Shown: positions 1-11,491, numbered from the stretch's first letter. The stretch: DNA of 64,000 nt from Margaritispora aquatica (GCA_007644065.1 VJWN01000005.1:1364001-1428000), one strand, 5' to 3'. Notes: a model not told the origin generated them from the sequence alone. Numbers and translations are program-made.

Positions 1-205
1 GCTCGGCCGTACGCGGCGCGAATGATGTCCCTGGTCCTGGCTCTTCGGGCATGGTGGTCGTAGGAGCGGGTGTCGGTGCAGGATCGCGCCTAGGAACGTT
101 CCTAGGTCGTGTTGGGCTGTATTTGGTCGCTGGAAAGTTGGAGCGATGGCTGTAGTTGTGCTGGGAATTGTAGGAATTACTATAGGAAGATCCACTGATT
201 CCCAT
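1..205 (-). CDS. N-terminal part of a low-complexity, possibly N-myristoylated protein (cut by window edge)
   Basis: The start codon is the reverse complement of 203-205 and the frame stays open to the window edge, giving about 68 residues. It begins MGISGSSYSNSYNSQ and becomes rich in Pro, Arg, Thr and Ser. Gly2 with Ser at position 6 fits the MGxxxS/T pattern for N-terminal myristoylation, so a membrane-attached protein is possible (inference). The first residues match those of the next gene, 996-1508, on the same strand (MGIxGSS[Y/F]S), so the two look like diverged tandem paralogues. I recognise no domain family. The C-terminus lies outside the window and other exons cannot be judged. Confidence 0.5.
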   Translation of the reverse strand, partial: MGISGSSYSNSYNSQHNYSHRSNFPATKYSPTRPRNVPRRDPAPTPAPTTTMPEEPGPGTSFAPRTAE

Positions 206-995
206 TTTGAGGGAGGGTGGGTGTTTTAGCTCAAAAAATCAAACGGGACGGGACGTAAGAGATGGCGATGTGGCAGTGCTTCCGAAGTTAGATGCAGGTT
301 ATGTTGTGAGTGAGGTGGTAATCCCTGAGAGATCAAACTTGAGATGATATTTTCCAAACGCGCAAATTTGCGTAAGCTCTTGGTAACTAGGTTGTGATTT
401 CGTCGTTTGAAAATCCTACCATCGACTTCGTATTCGAGCCGGAGGAGGGAAAAGAGAAAAGAAATACAAGGTTTTAATGAAAAGTGTATGCTTAAGGCTC
501 GAGGATGAAAAGGAGGGAAGCCACCAAAGGGGCGCAGCCAAGCATCGTGCTGCAAACCCCGCGTTTTCGACACTTGACGATATCCAATGCAACGCTGAGG
601 CTGGACGTTTGTATGAGCTTGAGGTAGTTTTTTGAAGCATGGAGGAGGACCTGTAAGGCTTTTTCCAATGCATACGCATATTTCTTCCTTCGTTGTGTCT
701 TGGTGGACGACCTACTTAACGTGGAGAAATAAGCGATAATCTAGCCATTGGGTGAAATACGAAAATTCATATCCAATGAAAAAGTTCAAGTCTGCTGTTC
801 AACTTTGCACTGACTTAGATCCTTCATTTTCCTACCGATAACTTATTCTTTCTGGATCATTAGTCGTGGCATCACATCACCATCCCAGCCTTGGATGCTT
901 TGGGGTAATGCTCGCTTTCGGATCGCACCAATGTCTGTAACTCACGAACATCAGACAATTACCAAGTTGCCCTCTATCAAGTGCATCTCCATTTA
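206..995. other. Intergenic, upstream of the left-edge gene
   Basis: This stretch separates the start of the minus-strand gene ending at 205 from the 3' end of the next minus-strand gene. Open frames on both strands are short, have no recognisable product and look random. It presumably carries the promoter of the left-edge gene and the 3' flank of the 996-1508 gene. No repeats or RNA genes are seen. Confidence 0.5.
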
Positions 996-1508
996 TTACG
1001 CCTTCTTCTTCCCCTTTCCAAAGATGGTCTCAACAACATTCTTCACCCACCCTTTCTCCTCTTTGACTTTCGACTTCCCGCTCTCCTTCGCTTCATCATC
1101 GTCGGTCTCACTCCCTCCATCTCCTCTTTTCATCTCGCTCTTCTCAAATTCATCATCACCACTAACCCTACTCTTCCCCCCAACAGTCTCAGCATCCCAA
1201 TCATCCTCACTATTCTCTCCATTTCCTTCCCTCTCCCTCACCCTCACGCCAATCTCGTCTTTTCCTTTCCCATCTCCATCTTTGCTCCCCGAACCCGAAC
1301 CCGAACCCGAACCCGAACCCGAACCATTAGCTCTCTCACGAGCCTCCAAAGACATCGCAGGTGCATTCGAAGGACCAGCAACAGTTGGCGTGCGCTCGGG
1401 TTTCTTGTACTCGAAATAGCCTGGTTTTGGCCGAATAGGTCGTTGGTTGCGGTGTGGTCGCTGATGGCCCGTTACATGGCCACTAAATGAGGAGCCACCG
1501 ATCCCCAT
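996..1508 (-). CDS. Hypothetical low-complexity protein with myristoylation-type N-terminus
   Basis: A single exon of 170 aa. I start it at the ATG read from 1508 because the product then begins MGIGGSSFSG, which resembles the left-edge gene and fits MGxxxS; the frame is open 21 codons further upstream, but only without that match. The order is: short basic Pro/Arg-rich region with a GYFEYKKPERTP segment, a Gly-Ser repeat made by a hexanucleotide repeat, a long Asp/Glu/Lys-rich disordered stretch, and a basic, amphipathic C-terminal tail (GWVKNVVETIFGKGKKKA). Lipidated N-terminus plus basic tail would suit membrane binding, which is inference. The family is not recognised. The long plus-strand frames over it are antisense shadows of the low-complexity sequence. 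Confidence 0.55.
   Translation of the reverse strand: MGIGGSSFSGHVTGHQRPHRNQRPIRPKPGYFEYKKPERTPTVAGPSNAPAMSLEARERANGSGSGSGSGSGSGSKDGDGKGKDEIGVRVREREGNGENSEDDWDAETVGGKSRVSGDDEFEKSEMKRGDGGSETDDDEAKESGKSKVKEEKGWVKNVVETIFGKGKKKA
1291..1326. repeat. Hexanucleotide microsatellite (GAACCC)n in a coding region
   Basis: Five perfect GAACCC units and one partial unit. On the minus strand they encode the alternating Gly-Ser stretch of the 996-1508 gene. The unit is a multiple of three, so copy-number change would alter linker length without shifting frame. Confidence 0.85.
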
Positions 1509-2197
1509 TGCGATAGTGAAGTCGTGATAATATAATATCTTCGTTACGAGTCTATGGTTGACTTTGAGCAACTAAGAAGTGGAGCTGTCAAGTAATACGA
1601 GCCTCTATGTCAAATTATTCGAAAATATCGAAATCTAAGCCAGAAACGCACATTTCACAAATGTAAAGCAAAACCTACCAACTCACGACGTTTATACTAG
1701 AGATAAACTTGAGCACACGACCAAAATCAAGAAATGGTATCGTGAGATAGTAAGGCTTCTGAAGGGTTGATGCAGGGCCAAGGCGGGCGCAGCGCGACAC
1801 ACACCACGCGAAGCCCAATTGACAAGCGAGCTGCCGCATGTCGAGTGCTGCAACCCAGCCATTGTACCACGTTTTAGGAAGGTGTTTGCTTTTTCCTGTA
1901 TTACTTTGGGAACTTTTTCGCACTTTCGTCGTCTGCTTGTACTTGAAGATTAATTCATCGTGAATAATCAGCCTCATACGTTATCATTGTTGTTGAAGTG
2001 ATACGTGGATTCTGTGGCTCGGCTTGATTGAAGCTTGTTTTCATACAACACCTCGCGAGGACTTCTTCCCCTTTGAAGAAGGACATAGTCGATCCCAAAT
2101 AAGCAAGGAACAACTTCCAGCCGGACAACTTCAAGAATACCACTTTTTGCCTACAACTCAATTAGCCACTCACCTCATCATTGCATCAACTTCCAAA
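1509..2197. other. Intergenic spacer between divergent genes
   Basis: This lies between the start of the minus-strand gene at 1508 and the plus-strand sulfotransferase start at 2198, so it should contain both promoters. Two short minus-strand frames here (1675-1977 and 1955-2161) have no family features and overlap each other; I do not call them. No repeats or RNA genes are seen. Confidence 0.5.
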
Positions 2198-3157
2198 ATG
2201 GAAGACCCCAAGTCCGAAGCTGTGAAGATGGAAGTCCTAGTCCTGGGCATGTGTCGAACCGGCACGATGTGTTCGTCCCATCCCAACTCCCTACCTTGAA
2301 ACTAGCAGCAGCTAACAAATCACTAAGCAATGTCCCTCGCGCTCCAAGACCTAGGCTACCCCAAAGTCTACCACTTCAGCACCCTGTTCAACAATCCCAC
2401 CCACATCGTCCTATGGGAAAAAGCCATGTCCGCTAAATTCCCAGCTGAGTCCGCTGCACCAGCCAAGATCCCCGCCGAGCTATGGGATGAGATCTTCGGT
2501 TCCTATTCCGTGAGCTTCTCTCATCTCCCTTCCCTTCCCTTCCCTTCCCACCACCTTACCCCACCTCGTCTCCAAAGACATCAACACAACACAACCTAAC
2601 ACGAACCCCAGGCACTCACCGACCTCCCAGGCATCATGTTCGCCGACGAATTAACCACCGCCTATCCTCACGCAAAACTAATCCTACTAACCCGCTCCCC
2701 GTCCTCATGGCACGCCTCCATGCTCTCCACAATCAACGCCCTCCACACGTCTCGGCTGCAAAACTTCCTGCTCCTCCTGCCCTTCATACCGCAGAAAGTC
2801 AAAGACCTCGCCGCGCTGCTCTCACTCATAGTAGTGTCCTTCTTCAAGGGCTCGATCCCCGAGCACGGCGTAGAAGTCTATGAGGCGCACAACGCAAACG
2901 TGCGGCGGTTGGCGAAGGAGCAAGGGAGAGAGCTGCTTGAGATGGAGATCAAGGAGGGCTGGGAACCGTTGTGTGCGTTTTTGGAGAAGGAGGTCCCGGA
3001 GTGGGACTTTCCGATGGTTAATGATAGTGAGGCGTTCAGAAAGGATTTCAGGCTCGATTGGGAAGTGAGTGAGAGATCGTGGGAGATCGGGAGACATGTT
3101 GTCGCTGCAGTTGTCGTGGCGGTTGGGATGACTTATCTGGTGAGGGTGTTTGGGTAG
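2198..3157 (+). CDS. Fungal sulfotransferase-family (Sulfotransfer_4-like) protein
   Basis: Three exons, 2198-2270, 2328-2509 and 2612-3157, give 266 aa in one frame. Intron 1 (2271-2327) starts GTTCGT and has GCTAAC before its AG; intron 2 (2510-2611) is GTGAGC..CCCAG and holds a TCCCT microsatellite. Joining exons 1 and 2 restores GMCRTGTMSMSLALQDLGY, the P-loop-like 5'-phosphosulfate loop (RTGT-x-S..AL) of this family. Exon 3 has FADELTTAYPHAKLILLTR, the usual second conserved block, then a C-terminal acidic segment and a hydrophobic end (about residues 243-264) that may be a membrane anchor. Members are often misnamed NAD-dependent epimerase. The substrate is unknown. Confidence 0.85.
2526..2550. 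repeat. TCCCT microsatellite in an intron
   Basis: About five 5-bp TCCCT units inside intron 2 of the sulfotransferase-like gene. They give it a pyrimidine-rich body. Confidence 0.8.
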
Positions 3158-3657
3158 GTGACCCTGGTGGAGAGCAACCGAGGAGAAAATCTCGATTAGA
3201 GTCAAGTTTTGTTGTAATTATTTTTTGACTAATCTTTTGAGGTAAAGTAAAGTGTCAGACTAGAGAATTAGAATTTCTTCATCTTCGCAATAAACCAACA
3301 AGAAAAAACAGGGCACATTCAAAACAAATTAAAACCACATGGAGAACTCCGGTGTACAGACTCAGCACGTATATTGACACTTCCTCATGGTATCTATCTC
3401 TCAATCAATCATTATCTTCTTTAAATTCTCCAGCTCATTCTATCTTCTCCCAAACCCCAAAAACCAACACGTGCGCAAATTCGCCCGAGAAGGAGAAAAT
3501 ATTTATCAAAGTGCAAACCACCAAGATTGCGCAGCAACAAAAAAACAAAGATCGCTAGCAATCTGTTGTGGTATCTCGGAAATAAAAGGGACTAACGCTG
3601 AGAAGAAATTACAGGTTGAATCGAATAGAATGCTTTTTTTTGGTAAAGATTGGAAGA
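3158..3657. other. Intergenic between convergent genes
   Basis: The 3' flanks of the plus-strand sulfotransferase gene and the minus-strand Msb1-like gene face each other here. The DNA is AT-rich with A- and T-runs suited to 3'-end formation. Short plus-strand frames at 3352-3692 have no coding character. Confidence 0.5.
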
Positions 3658-6600
3658 TCATGATCGATATGTTGGTCGAACAGCTGTTGTAGGACTACCT
3701 CCCCCTTCCATGTTGCCGGTCAGCTCAGCGACACGGGCCTTGATTCTAGCTACTCTTGACTCAATGGCTATTTTCGTTAGTTCGACTCAGTCCATGTGGT
3801 AGGACGACTTACTCTCTTCTCCACTGGTCTCATCATCACCATCAGTTCTCTGGCTGTAACCTCCTCGACTCTGCTCCTCACTCTGGCGTAAAGCAGCACG
3901 ATCAGCGGCATTCTTTCTGATCTGTGCCCACCTATCTTGAGCAGGTGAAACCTGTTCGGTCAGATCAGCACTATCGTCTGATCGACCTCTTGCGATCGGA
4001 GGAGGAATGGCATCCTCATCTTCACTCAGACTGGCTCTTGGTGAGTCCTCGGGAATAAATGCTGGCACATCTTCAAGGGGCCCTTGATCGAAGCTTGAGA
4101 AAGCTTGGCGAGCTTCTTGCGCATCATTTGTGTCGACCCGAGATAAAGAATCCTGAATGGAAGGTTCATAGGAACGATCGTATTGCTGATGTGGAGATTG
4201 GATTGGTGTTAACTCATCCTCCGAGACTCGATGCACACTGACTGGAGGAGGTTGTGCAATTGCCGGTGGTGGTTTAGATGTGATACTCTTTCTGCGGAAA
4301 CTAGACAGCTTCCTGCCAAGACCACCACCACCTGGCTGAAGACCTCCATTGTGTGCTTGAGGTGGCTTAGCGGTAGTAGTTGAGTCGCGGTTCTTGTTGC
4401 GACCGAACATCTTACGGAATCCACCACTAGCTGGCTCCTTTTTCTTGAGCTTGTTGTGTGTCTTGCTCTCAGGACTGGATCCACCCTGGTCCATCGAGCC
4501 TCGTGGTTCTGGGGTCGGCTGAACTCTGGACATAACCTTGGACATAGATGATCGCGCACCTTGACGGTCTACTGGATGTGCATCGAGGGGATGAGTATAT
4601 TCTTCTGACTTTTCTGAGATATGGGGCTCTTCCTCTTGGACGGGTGGCGGCGAGGGTGTGCGGGCTCGCGGAATAGGTCTTGGTGATGGCATTGGTGGTA
4701 ACTCCTTATCGTTTGAAACCGATCTTTGGAGATTAACAAGGGGCTTCAGGGTATCTTGACTCTGATTTCCGTTCGTTTGCATCGTCGCCTCACCAAGTCC
4801 TCTCCCGAGACCAGTATTATTATTTGCCAAGTAAGCTTCTCGAATTGCATCTTTGTCATACTTGTTGGCCCACTTCATGGCAGGTGAAGCTTCGTTCATG
4901 ATGACTGGCTGCAGCGTAAAGATGCTACTTGTCTTCATTGAAGCCATATCTACATCCTGGCGACCCCTTCGTGCATTTTCCAGGGCATCTTGAGCCTTTT
5001 GTCGCTGTTGCAACTGAATGGCAGCCGCTTGGATCCGTGCATGCTGGTCTGGACCAATGCTCGTTTTGCTGGCACCAAGACTTGTGGTGGCTTTCAGTCC
5101 AGGACGGTTCAAGTTTGTCTCCACTGTGGATTTTCTGCGGGCAACAGTCTTGTTCTTCTTCGATCGACCCCAAAAGCTCTTTTTCTCTGCAATGTAGGCG
5201 CCCTCTTCAGGTGCTGGAGCAGCTCCTTTAACCATTTCTTCCATTACCAACCACTTGCCACCGCGAATGATGGTCTCAATCAGCGCACATCGTCCAAATG
5301 CAGCCTTCCTCTCTGGGGGCTCTTCACCCGCTAAACTGCTGATCCAAACCCACCAGAAGGAATCATCTAGATCGAACCTCGTAATGCTCGCAAGCTCACC
5401 AGGTTCAAGCTGATTTGTCTCCAGTCTCGGCCTATGCGATTGAGAGCTTCGTCCACGGGTATCAATAGGAGGCAAAATCTTGTCAGGAGGTAGCAATAGC
5501 GGTCTAGGCTCATTTCCTGCTTCATCAACAAATCCAGAGGATAAGAAGTCTGCCCACGAAGGGGTAGTGGGCCTGTTGCCTGCCATCCCGTTGCTTTTTG
5601 AGTGTGGTGTCGATCGCAAACCCTGTGGAGCTCGTTTCTTCGCGAAATTACTTTCGTCATCATCCTCCTCGGCTTCGTCAAACGCACCCGAAAATCCTAT
5701 ATCTTCAAATCGTGACCACGAAGCATCGGTAAGGCCAGTGGACTCTTTCGAGTTCGAAATTTGAGACTGATTAGCCGAGGAAATCGATCGTAAGACTCTT
5801 CGGCACTCGTCTGTTAGTGCTTTTACCGGATCTTCGTAATCTGCGAATTCTTGCAATGCCCTATCCTCATCTCTGTACTGGAAGTGGTTTGCTCGTCGCA
5901 AAAGTGAAAATGGTGTGGGCGATACAGCATCTACGATCATAACAACCTTCAATGTTGATGACTGCAGTAGTGACGGTCGCTCAGGTGGGTATTCGGATTC
6001 TTGCATCAGCTTCTGAAGAGACATAGGGATCTTCGAGATCGCGCTCAGTCCTTTGGAATCTGGCGCCAAAGACCTCAAGTAAGCAAAGAATAAATGACTT
6101 GTGGCATCAGCAGCGCTTGTCATCGTCAGTGTAGTCTAGAAGGGGAGTCGAGCATTCTTACGATGACCATTTCTTATATCCTCCCTCGAATCCATCACCA
6201 TCATCGGTGTACTCAAAAGCCCACCATGCCGCATATCGTGACAATTTTCGTCCACCAAGTCCATTGGACTTTCCATGTGCTGCTATTGCTGATAGAAGAT
6301 CGAAGAAGTCAAAAATAATTTTAGTTCGGGCAGTCGACTCTACACTAATTGGGATGAATGTCGCAAACGAATCCTTGGCCATGTTCGAGTCTATTGAAGA
6401 AATAAGTCTCAGAAAATCTCCGCAATCTGAATCAACTTACCAGTCTCGCCGACTTTGAACAGCTCGTACGCATCCCAACCCACTACTCCACCTGGTAATC
6501 TGCTCCAACACCATTTTACGACACTGCACAGAACCTGGCGATAATCAGCTACGCCTTTCGTTTCCTGCCAACAAAACATACCATAGGCTCCGTCAGTCTC

Positions 6601-6992
6601 AATTCCTGTGCCAATCCCTCGCCATATAGTCGCTGACCGCGATCAAAGAAATTTCGAATAAAAGTACGCGCTGCGCTGGGGTCTGAAGTAGGTCGAAAAG
6701 GTAAAAGAAGGAATGGCATATCAAGAGCTGTAGCATAAATAAATTAGCCCGTGTACCGCCAATGGTTTGCTACATCTGGCCCGCGAATTTCCGTCACATT
6801 CATACCTCTTGATTTCAATTCTGCTGTACATCCTCGCAATAGCTCCTGTACCTCCTCTGGCTCGACCGACTTTCGCGTCCATGCATCCTCCCATCGTGGC
6901 TTGACTGGAGCTTCAGCAACCGGCTGCTGCGAACCCTTTTTCACTTTTGATGGACCATCTTTGCCCTTCAGCCTCGAGAAGAAGCTCGGCAT
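3658..6992 (-). CDS. Msb1/Mug8-family morphogenesis protein
   Basis: Six exons read from the minus strand: 6992-6806, 6727-6582, 6534-6441, 6390-6162, 6115-3813 and 3767-3658, for 1022 aa; all five introns are 45-78 nt with GT..AG and phases match. The N-terminus MPSFFSRLKGKDGPSK and the block with VLCSVVKWCWSRLPGGVV, ARTKIIFDFFDLL and GLGGRKLSRYAAWWAFEYTD are diagnostic of the fungal Msb1/Mug8 domain (formerly DUF1708), which has a RhoGAP-like fold. The rest is a disordered Ser/Pro/Arg-rich tail, ending in IESRVARIKARVAEL encoded by the last small exon. Yeast Msb1 works with Cdc42/Rho1 in polarised growth and cell-wall stress, presumably at the growing tip; a similar role here is inference. 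A single-exon call would miss exon 6 and the first 218 residues. Confidence 0.92.
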
Positions 6993-8562
6993 CGCGAAAA
7001 GCGGCGAAATTCAAGTAGAGATAGGTAGTTTTGCTGTTGTTGAAATTCAAAATTCGATCTAGACGCGATTATCTATGCATTCGATTGCGGGATCTAATCA
7101 GGCTGAGTTGCTGCAGAATGGGATTGCTCGAATTTTTGGCGGTACCTGATCAGGGACGGTCGGGTCGTTAACGAGGGAATCGATTTTGGATTTAAATGAA
7201 AGTGATTTTATCGTTCCTGTCGTTTCGCAGATTCGCAGATGCGCCGACCAATTCTGGCGGAGGGTCGAATTAAAAGGGGATCGTCTTCGACCGAATTTGG
7301 GCAGCACCTGGAAGAAAGTTTATCGCTGGGCGATTTCAGGGGCCGGCAGAGAGATTGCTGGCGCGCACGGAAGAGCTTTGGCGGGTGGGCGGTGAGATGA
7401 ATGCGGTTGCACGGCGCTATATCTGCAATTGAGTCTGAGAGTCGAGGCCGTCTCTTTTAGAGCGACGATAGGATGTTTGAGATGGAATCGTTATCGTTGA
7501 ACTGAGGGTGGTGATGAGTGCGTGAGTGAGTAGGTGGGTAAATAATATGATGGATCGATGGTGTTTGGAAGTGTTGGAGGTGGGAGCATGAGACGTGCAC
7601 GTTAATAATGGAAGACAAGACAAGACAAGGCGGTGGATTTGATTTACTTGAATAAAAGAATTAAATGAATTTGCTAAGGTAGTTGGTTGGATATAGGGTC
7701 AAGGAACAACCATCTTTTTCTTCTTCAAGTGGATGACTGGATCGGATGAGCGAGCGTCGATATATTTCTTGCTTTTGATGGGCTGTCTCTCTGTCTTTAC
7801 ATGCACATCTTTACCTATTATTACTCGTACAGCTCGCAGTAAGGTACTCAAAAGTCAGATAATTGCAGGCCCAACCGTTGTGCATTTGCATGAGACACCA
7901 CACAACTCCAAAATTTACGCGTTGTCTGCAGGAATGCCAGAAGGAATGGGAGACCAGCTCATCATCACAGCACACACCTTAGTCGATGATAATATCCTCA
8001 TCCTGCCCATCACCAAGGCAGCTGGTAATTCCCCAATTGAGGAAGAGATGGCTTTTCTTCTGCCAACGCATCCTTTTATATCATCTTCCCTTTCCGGCCC
8101 TTCCATACTCCATACTCCGTAGGAACCCTGGCTCGCTTTCTTCCTCTTTTGGCACTTCTCATCCAGTCATTCAACAAAGACTTGGTAGATCGCTTCTTGA
8201 TCCAAGTATGATCCAAGTATAGCATCACAAGTATGAGAAATTACCGCTCGAACCCTGCCTTGACCAGTGTTGCGGATTCTTCTCGGGGTTTGGTATCCGT
8301 GGCTGACAGTTCATGCAACCCATGAAGGAGTACTTGGTACAATATACAAGGGCAATCCACTTGGTGAGCTGCATTGCATCTTCATTATTTCCTCTGTTTC
8401 GGATGTGGTACCTTAATATCGAATTGAGGCTTTGGTATGGTGTCAGGTGATACCGTGGTTGTTCCAATCATGAGCAACCACGAGAGCCAGGCTCTTTGCG
8501 GCTGGGCAGATTCAAAGGACGTTTGGTCACAGAATGGATGAAATCTTAATGTCTCAGACATT
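6993..8562. other. Intergenic, 1.6 kb
   Basis: This lies between the Msb1-like gene start and the HET gene start, so it holds both promoters. The longest frame, 7733-8122 plus (129 aa), has a hydrophobic start but ordinary codon use and no domain; I treat it as chance. No transposon ends or RNA genes are seen. Confidence 0.5.
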
Positions 8563-10446
8563 ATGGAGCAATACACTTACTCGAAGATCATCGAATCCGG
8601 GGTGATTAGAATCATCTCGCTCGAGCCTTCTTCGGATCTTGAGGCTGAGATAAAATGTTCCCTCGTGGATGCCTCGCTACGGGAGTGTGACGATAATATT
8701 GTGCAACATTATGTCGCGCTTTCGTATGTATGGGGTGATGCAAGCAAAAGAATAACTATTTTCGTTGATGGAAAGGCGTTGGATATCACGATTTCGTTAG
8801 ACTGTGCTCTTCGCCATGTCAGAGATTCCGAAAGAGTTCTTCATATTTGGGCTGATGGTATATGCATCAACCAGCAGGATATAGCCGACAGAAACACACA
8901 AGTTGCCTCTATGGGCACGATATACAAGATGGCGAGGCACACCGTCATATTCTTCAGTCCTTCAATTCTAGAGCTCAATTCTGTTCTACTCGCCATTTCA
9001 GGTTGCCCATGTCAAACCATCGATTCTGGAGATGATGAATGTCAACAGAGATTTTCAGATGAAATTCTCCAAAACGCATGGTTTACTCGTGTTTGGACAC
9101 TGCAAGAGCTTGTCTTGTCTCCAGACCCCTGGGTCCAGCTTGGTAGAGTACGTGTCCGTTGGGATATTTTTTGTAAACATATTAGTGTCGATGACCACTT
9201 TGCGAACAAAAGCGACGGACAGAAACTGATGTCAGGAATGAGAGACATCAGAGCAACCTATCGGTCAAACAAAGATCGCGCTGTGCCCGAAAGGCCTGGG
9301 TTTTTATTTGAGATACTTAGCAAACGTCGAGGACTTGGCTGTGCAGATCCTCGAGACATGGCGTATGGCCACCTGGGTATGTGTGGCAAGATTGAACAGA
9401 TTAAGATTGATTACTCTCTTTCTGTCGTTGAATTATACACAAATGTCGCAATTTTATATGATAAGCTTCAATTGGATATGTCCATCTTAGATCACCTAGA
9501 TAATCGTCTACTGCGCAACGTCGGAGGGCTTCCATCATGAGTGCCTGACTGGACAAGGCCTAGCAAATCCACTTCGGACCTAGGTGGAAAAGGAAAACAA
9601 CACCATATACCAGAGCTGTATAGCTGTGTTGTTACCGACAATATGACTGCTCTGTGTTTCCATGCTGAACGACTTGGTGTTGTGGTTCATATATTGGAGC
9701 AAAAATCTTCCGCTATGGTCAACGCTACATCACCATGGACACTTTTAGAAGAAAGAGAGGACTGCCGCACCACAGTGCAGTTCCTCATTACCTTCGTCAT
9801 TGCACAAGTCGAAAAGCATGACATCGCATGTTTTGATGAAGATATCCGTTCTTACCAAGCAAACAAAGAATCAGAACATTACAAAATCCCGTTTGGTGGA
9901 TTAGAAATTTTGACGAACCTTGTTGATGCTGCTATCTCATATCTCCCAACACAAAAGCACGACAAATTTAAACCATACGAAAAGCAATTCAGGCTATATT
10001 TAATATCCAGAATTTCACACATGATGATTAGCTCTTTGCGAGGAGCGGATATAGCACTGGTACAAAGCGGGATTAAACTTGTCGCTGTTATCAATCATGG
10101 ACGCCGTTGCCGTGTTGGAGATATCATGTGCCTTGTCTATGGGAGGAAGGTAGCCATCCTTCGCCAGGGACGAGTTTTGACAGCAGATACTGTTCAGCGT
10201 GACATACGAATTCGTATGCCTTCCATTGTGGCTGAGCGAGTGCAAGCTGGATCGTTGGCAAACTCCTTGGTCGCAACTTTGTTAGGGAGTGTATGGTATG
10301 GGAAATTAGTATGGCTGCTTGATGACTATAGCCACTCCGCTTTCGAGCCAATATTCCGAATCTATTTCAAAACACCGGGTTTCTTTGGTGGTTCTGCTCA
10401 AGAAGATTGCTCTGACATCAAACTATTGTGTGCCATGTACTTTTAA
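8563..10446 (+). pseudogene. HET-domain (heterokaryon incompatibility) gene interrupted by one TGA
   Basis: One intronless frame of 628 codons that is open except for a TGA at 9538-9540. The first part (325 aa) is a HET domain: VALSYVWGD (about 51-59), IWADGICINQQD (95-106), TRVWTLQEL (175-183) and DPRDMAYGHLGM. The stop falls in the LPSWVPDW motif that normally follows; the sequence reads LPS-stop-VPDW, so the stop replaces the conserved Trp (TGG to TGA). The 301 downstream codons are typical HET C-terminal sequence with a late GDIMCLVYGRKVAIL block. HET proteins trigger cell death after fusion of unlike hyphae. Intact flanks mean a recent loss, a segregating null allele, readthrough, or an N-terminal HET-only product. 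Confidence 0.88.
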
Positions 10447-10824
10447 TGACAATTCCGTTCCTAAATCGACGAATGAAGCCAAGAGATGTTCACATAAGGA
10501 ATAAACGGATACATCCCACAGTACCGCAAAGCAAGTTTGACCGTCAGACAAGTCTCAGTGCTTGAAATAGTACGTTGGGGAATTGTGTTTGAACCACAAG
10601 ACATTTTGATGGTACACAAATTGAGGTCTAATGTACTGGAAATCACATGAGGTTTGTGAGCAAACCTAAGGGTCTTCCACAGTGTCTAAATCCATCACGT
10701 CAAATCCTGAGTTCAACAACCAACACAACTTGCTCCTCAAGAAATAAACAACACAATCAAACAAACGACTTGACAAAGCAGACATCTCTCTCATCATAAA
10801 CCCGGATTTTTGAACAAATTCAAA
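10447..10824. other. Intergenic
   Basis: The 3' flank of the HET gene and the promoter of the DUF3140 gene. No coding, repeat or RNA feature is seen. Confidence 0.5.
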
Positions 10825-11322
10825 ATGGTCAAAGATGACGAAAACGTGATCCAAGATTTCAATGAGCTCGTCAACATGACCCCAGACAAGCTACAGAAAT
10901 GGCTACAGACCGAGGACTCGACTTCCTCGGGCTGGGGCAAGGGCGATGGAAGTGGAGAGAGTATTGGGCATGATAGATATGTTCGAACTATATATATATA
11001 TATATATATAACAAGATGATCCATCATGAACTATAAACTGATTCGAAATGGAACAGTGGGAGGAAGATCATCGAGATCTTGAAGAAGAACCCTAAAAGAG
11101 ACCCAGAAGGTTATACTAAGGGTAAGCAGGCACTTGCTAGATAGGCTTTCAACCAGACGTGAAAGACTAGAAACTGATTGAATAGATGACTTGCCACATA
11201 TGAGAAAGGTAGTCGCCTACTGCAAACGACACCTCGCTCAGGAAGAGACAGCCAAGAAGAACACTGATAGCAAAAGCTACAAGAGCTTGAAAAATTGGGG
11301 ACATGATGCATTGAAAACCTAG
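10825..11322 (+). CDS. DUF3140-family small protein, with an apparent AT-AG first intron
   Basis: Exons 10825-10976, 11057-11121 and 11186-11322 give 117 aa. The product has the family blocks VIQDFNELVNMTPDKLQKWL, GESIGHDSGRKIIEILKKNP and DLPHMRKVVAYCKRHLAQEE, and ends with KSYKSLKNWGHDAL. DUF3140 proteins occur in fungi and bacteria; their function is unknown. Intron 2 is a normal GTAAGC..ATAG of 64 nt. For intron 1 the only join that keeps the conserved HD-SGRKI reading needs a break before ATATGT at 10977, where a consensus donor would be GTATGT; the AG at 11056 and an upstream CTGAT branch site look normal. So the donor is AT instead of GT, either a tolerated non-canonical AT-AG intron or a disabling G to A change. 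A (TA)n tract lies in this intron. Confidence 0.8.
10989..11010. repeat. (TA)11 dinucleotide repeat in an intron
   Basis: Eleven TA units inside intron 1 of the DUF3140 gene. Likely length-variable. Confidence 0.9.
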
Positions 11323-11491
11323 ACTAGAACTCCATACCAAATTGAAATCCGACGAACTCTTACGTGAAACTCTGTCCTGCCATCCAACGCCGTCATGAAC
11401 ATGTGTGACTGAGATACTCCAACACTCCGCCAGTTTACAGATCCACCCAAACGAAAACTCCTAACGCTCAAACATATCACACCAGATCAGA

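Noticed and set aside
895..1490. Two long plus-strand frames (174 and 169 aa)
   Set aside because: They are antisense to the 996-1508 gene and exist because low-complexity Ser/Pro/Gly codons leave other frames open.
7733..8122. 129-aa plus-strand ORF with a hydrophobic start
   Set aside because: Mixed codon use, no domain, no splice signals and no conserved neighbour; most likely chance.
9541..10446. Independent gene starting with GTG at 9541
   Set aside because: It is the in-frame continuation of the HET gene after the TGA, beginning with the VPDW half of a split motif.
10977..11056. U12-type AT-AC intron in the DUF3140 gene
   Set aside because: The donor lacks the ATATCCTT consensus, and the acceptor that keeps frame ends in AG; I report AT-AG instead.
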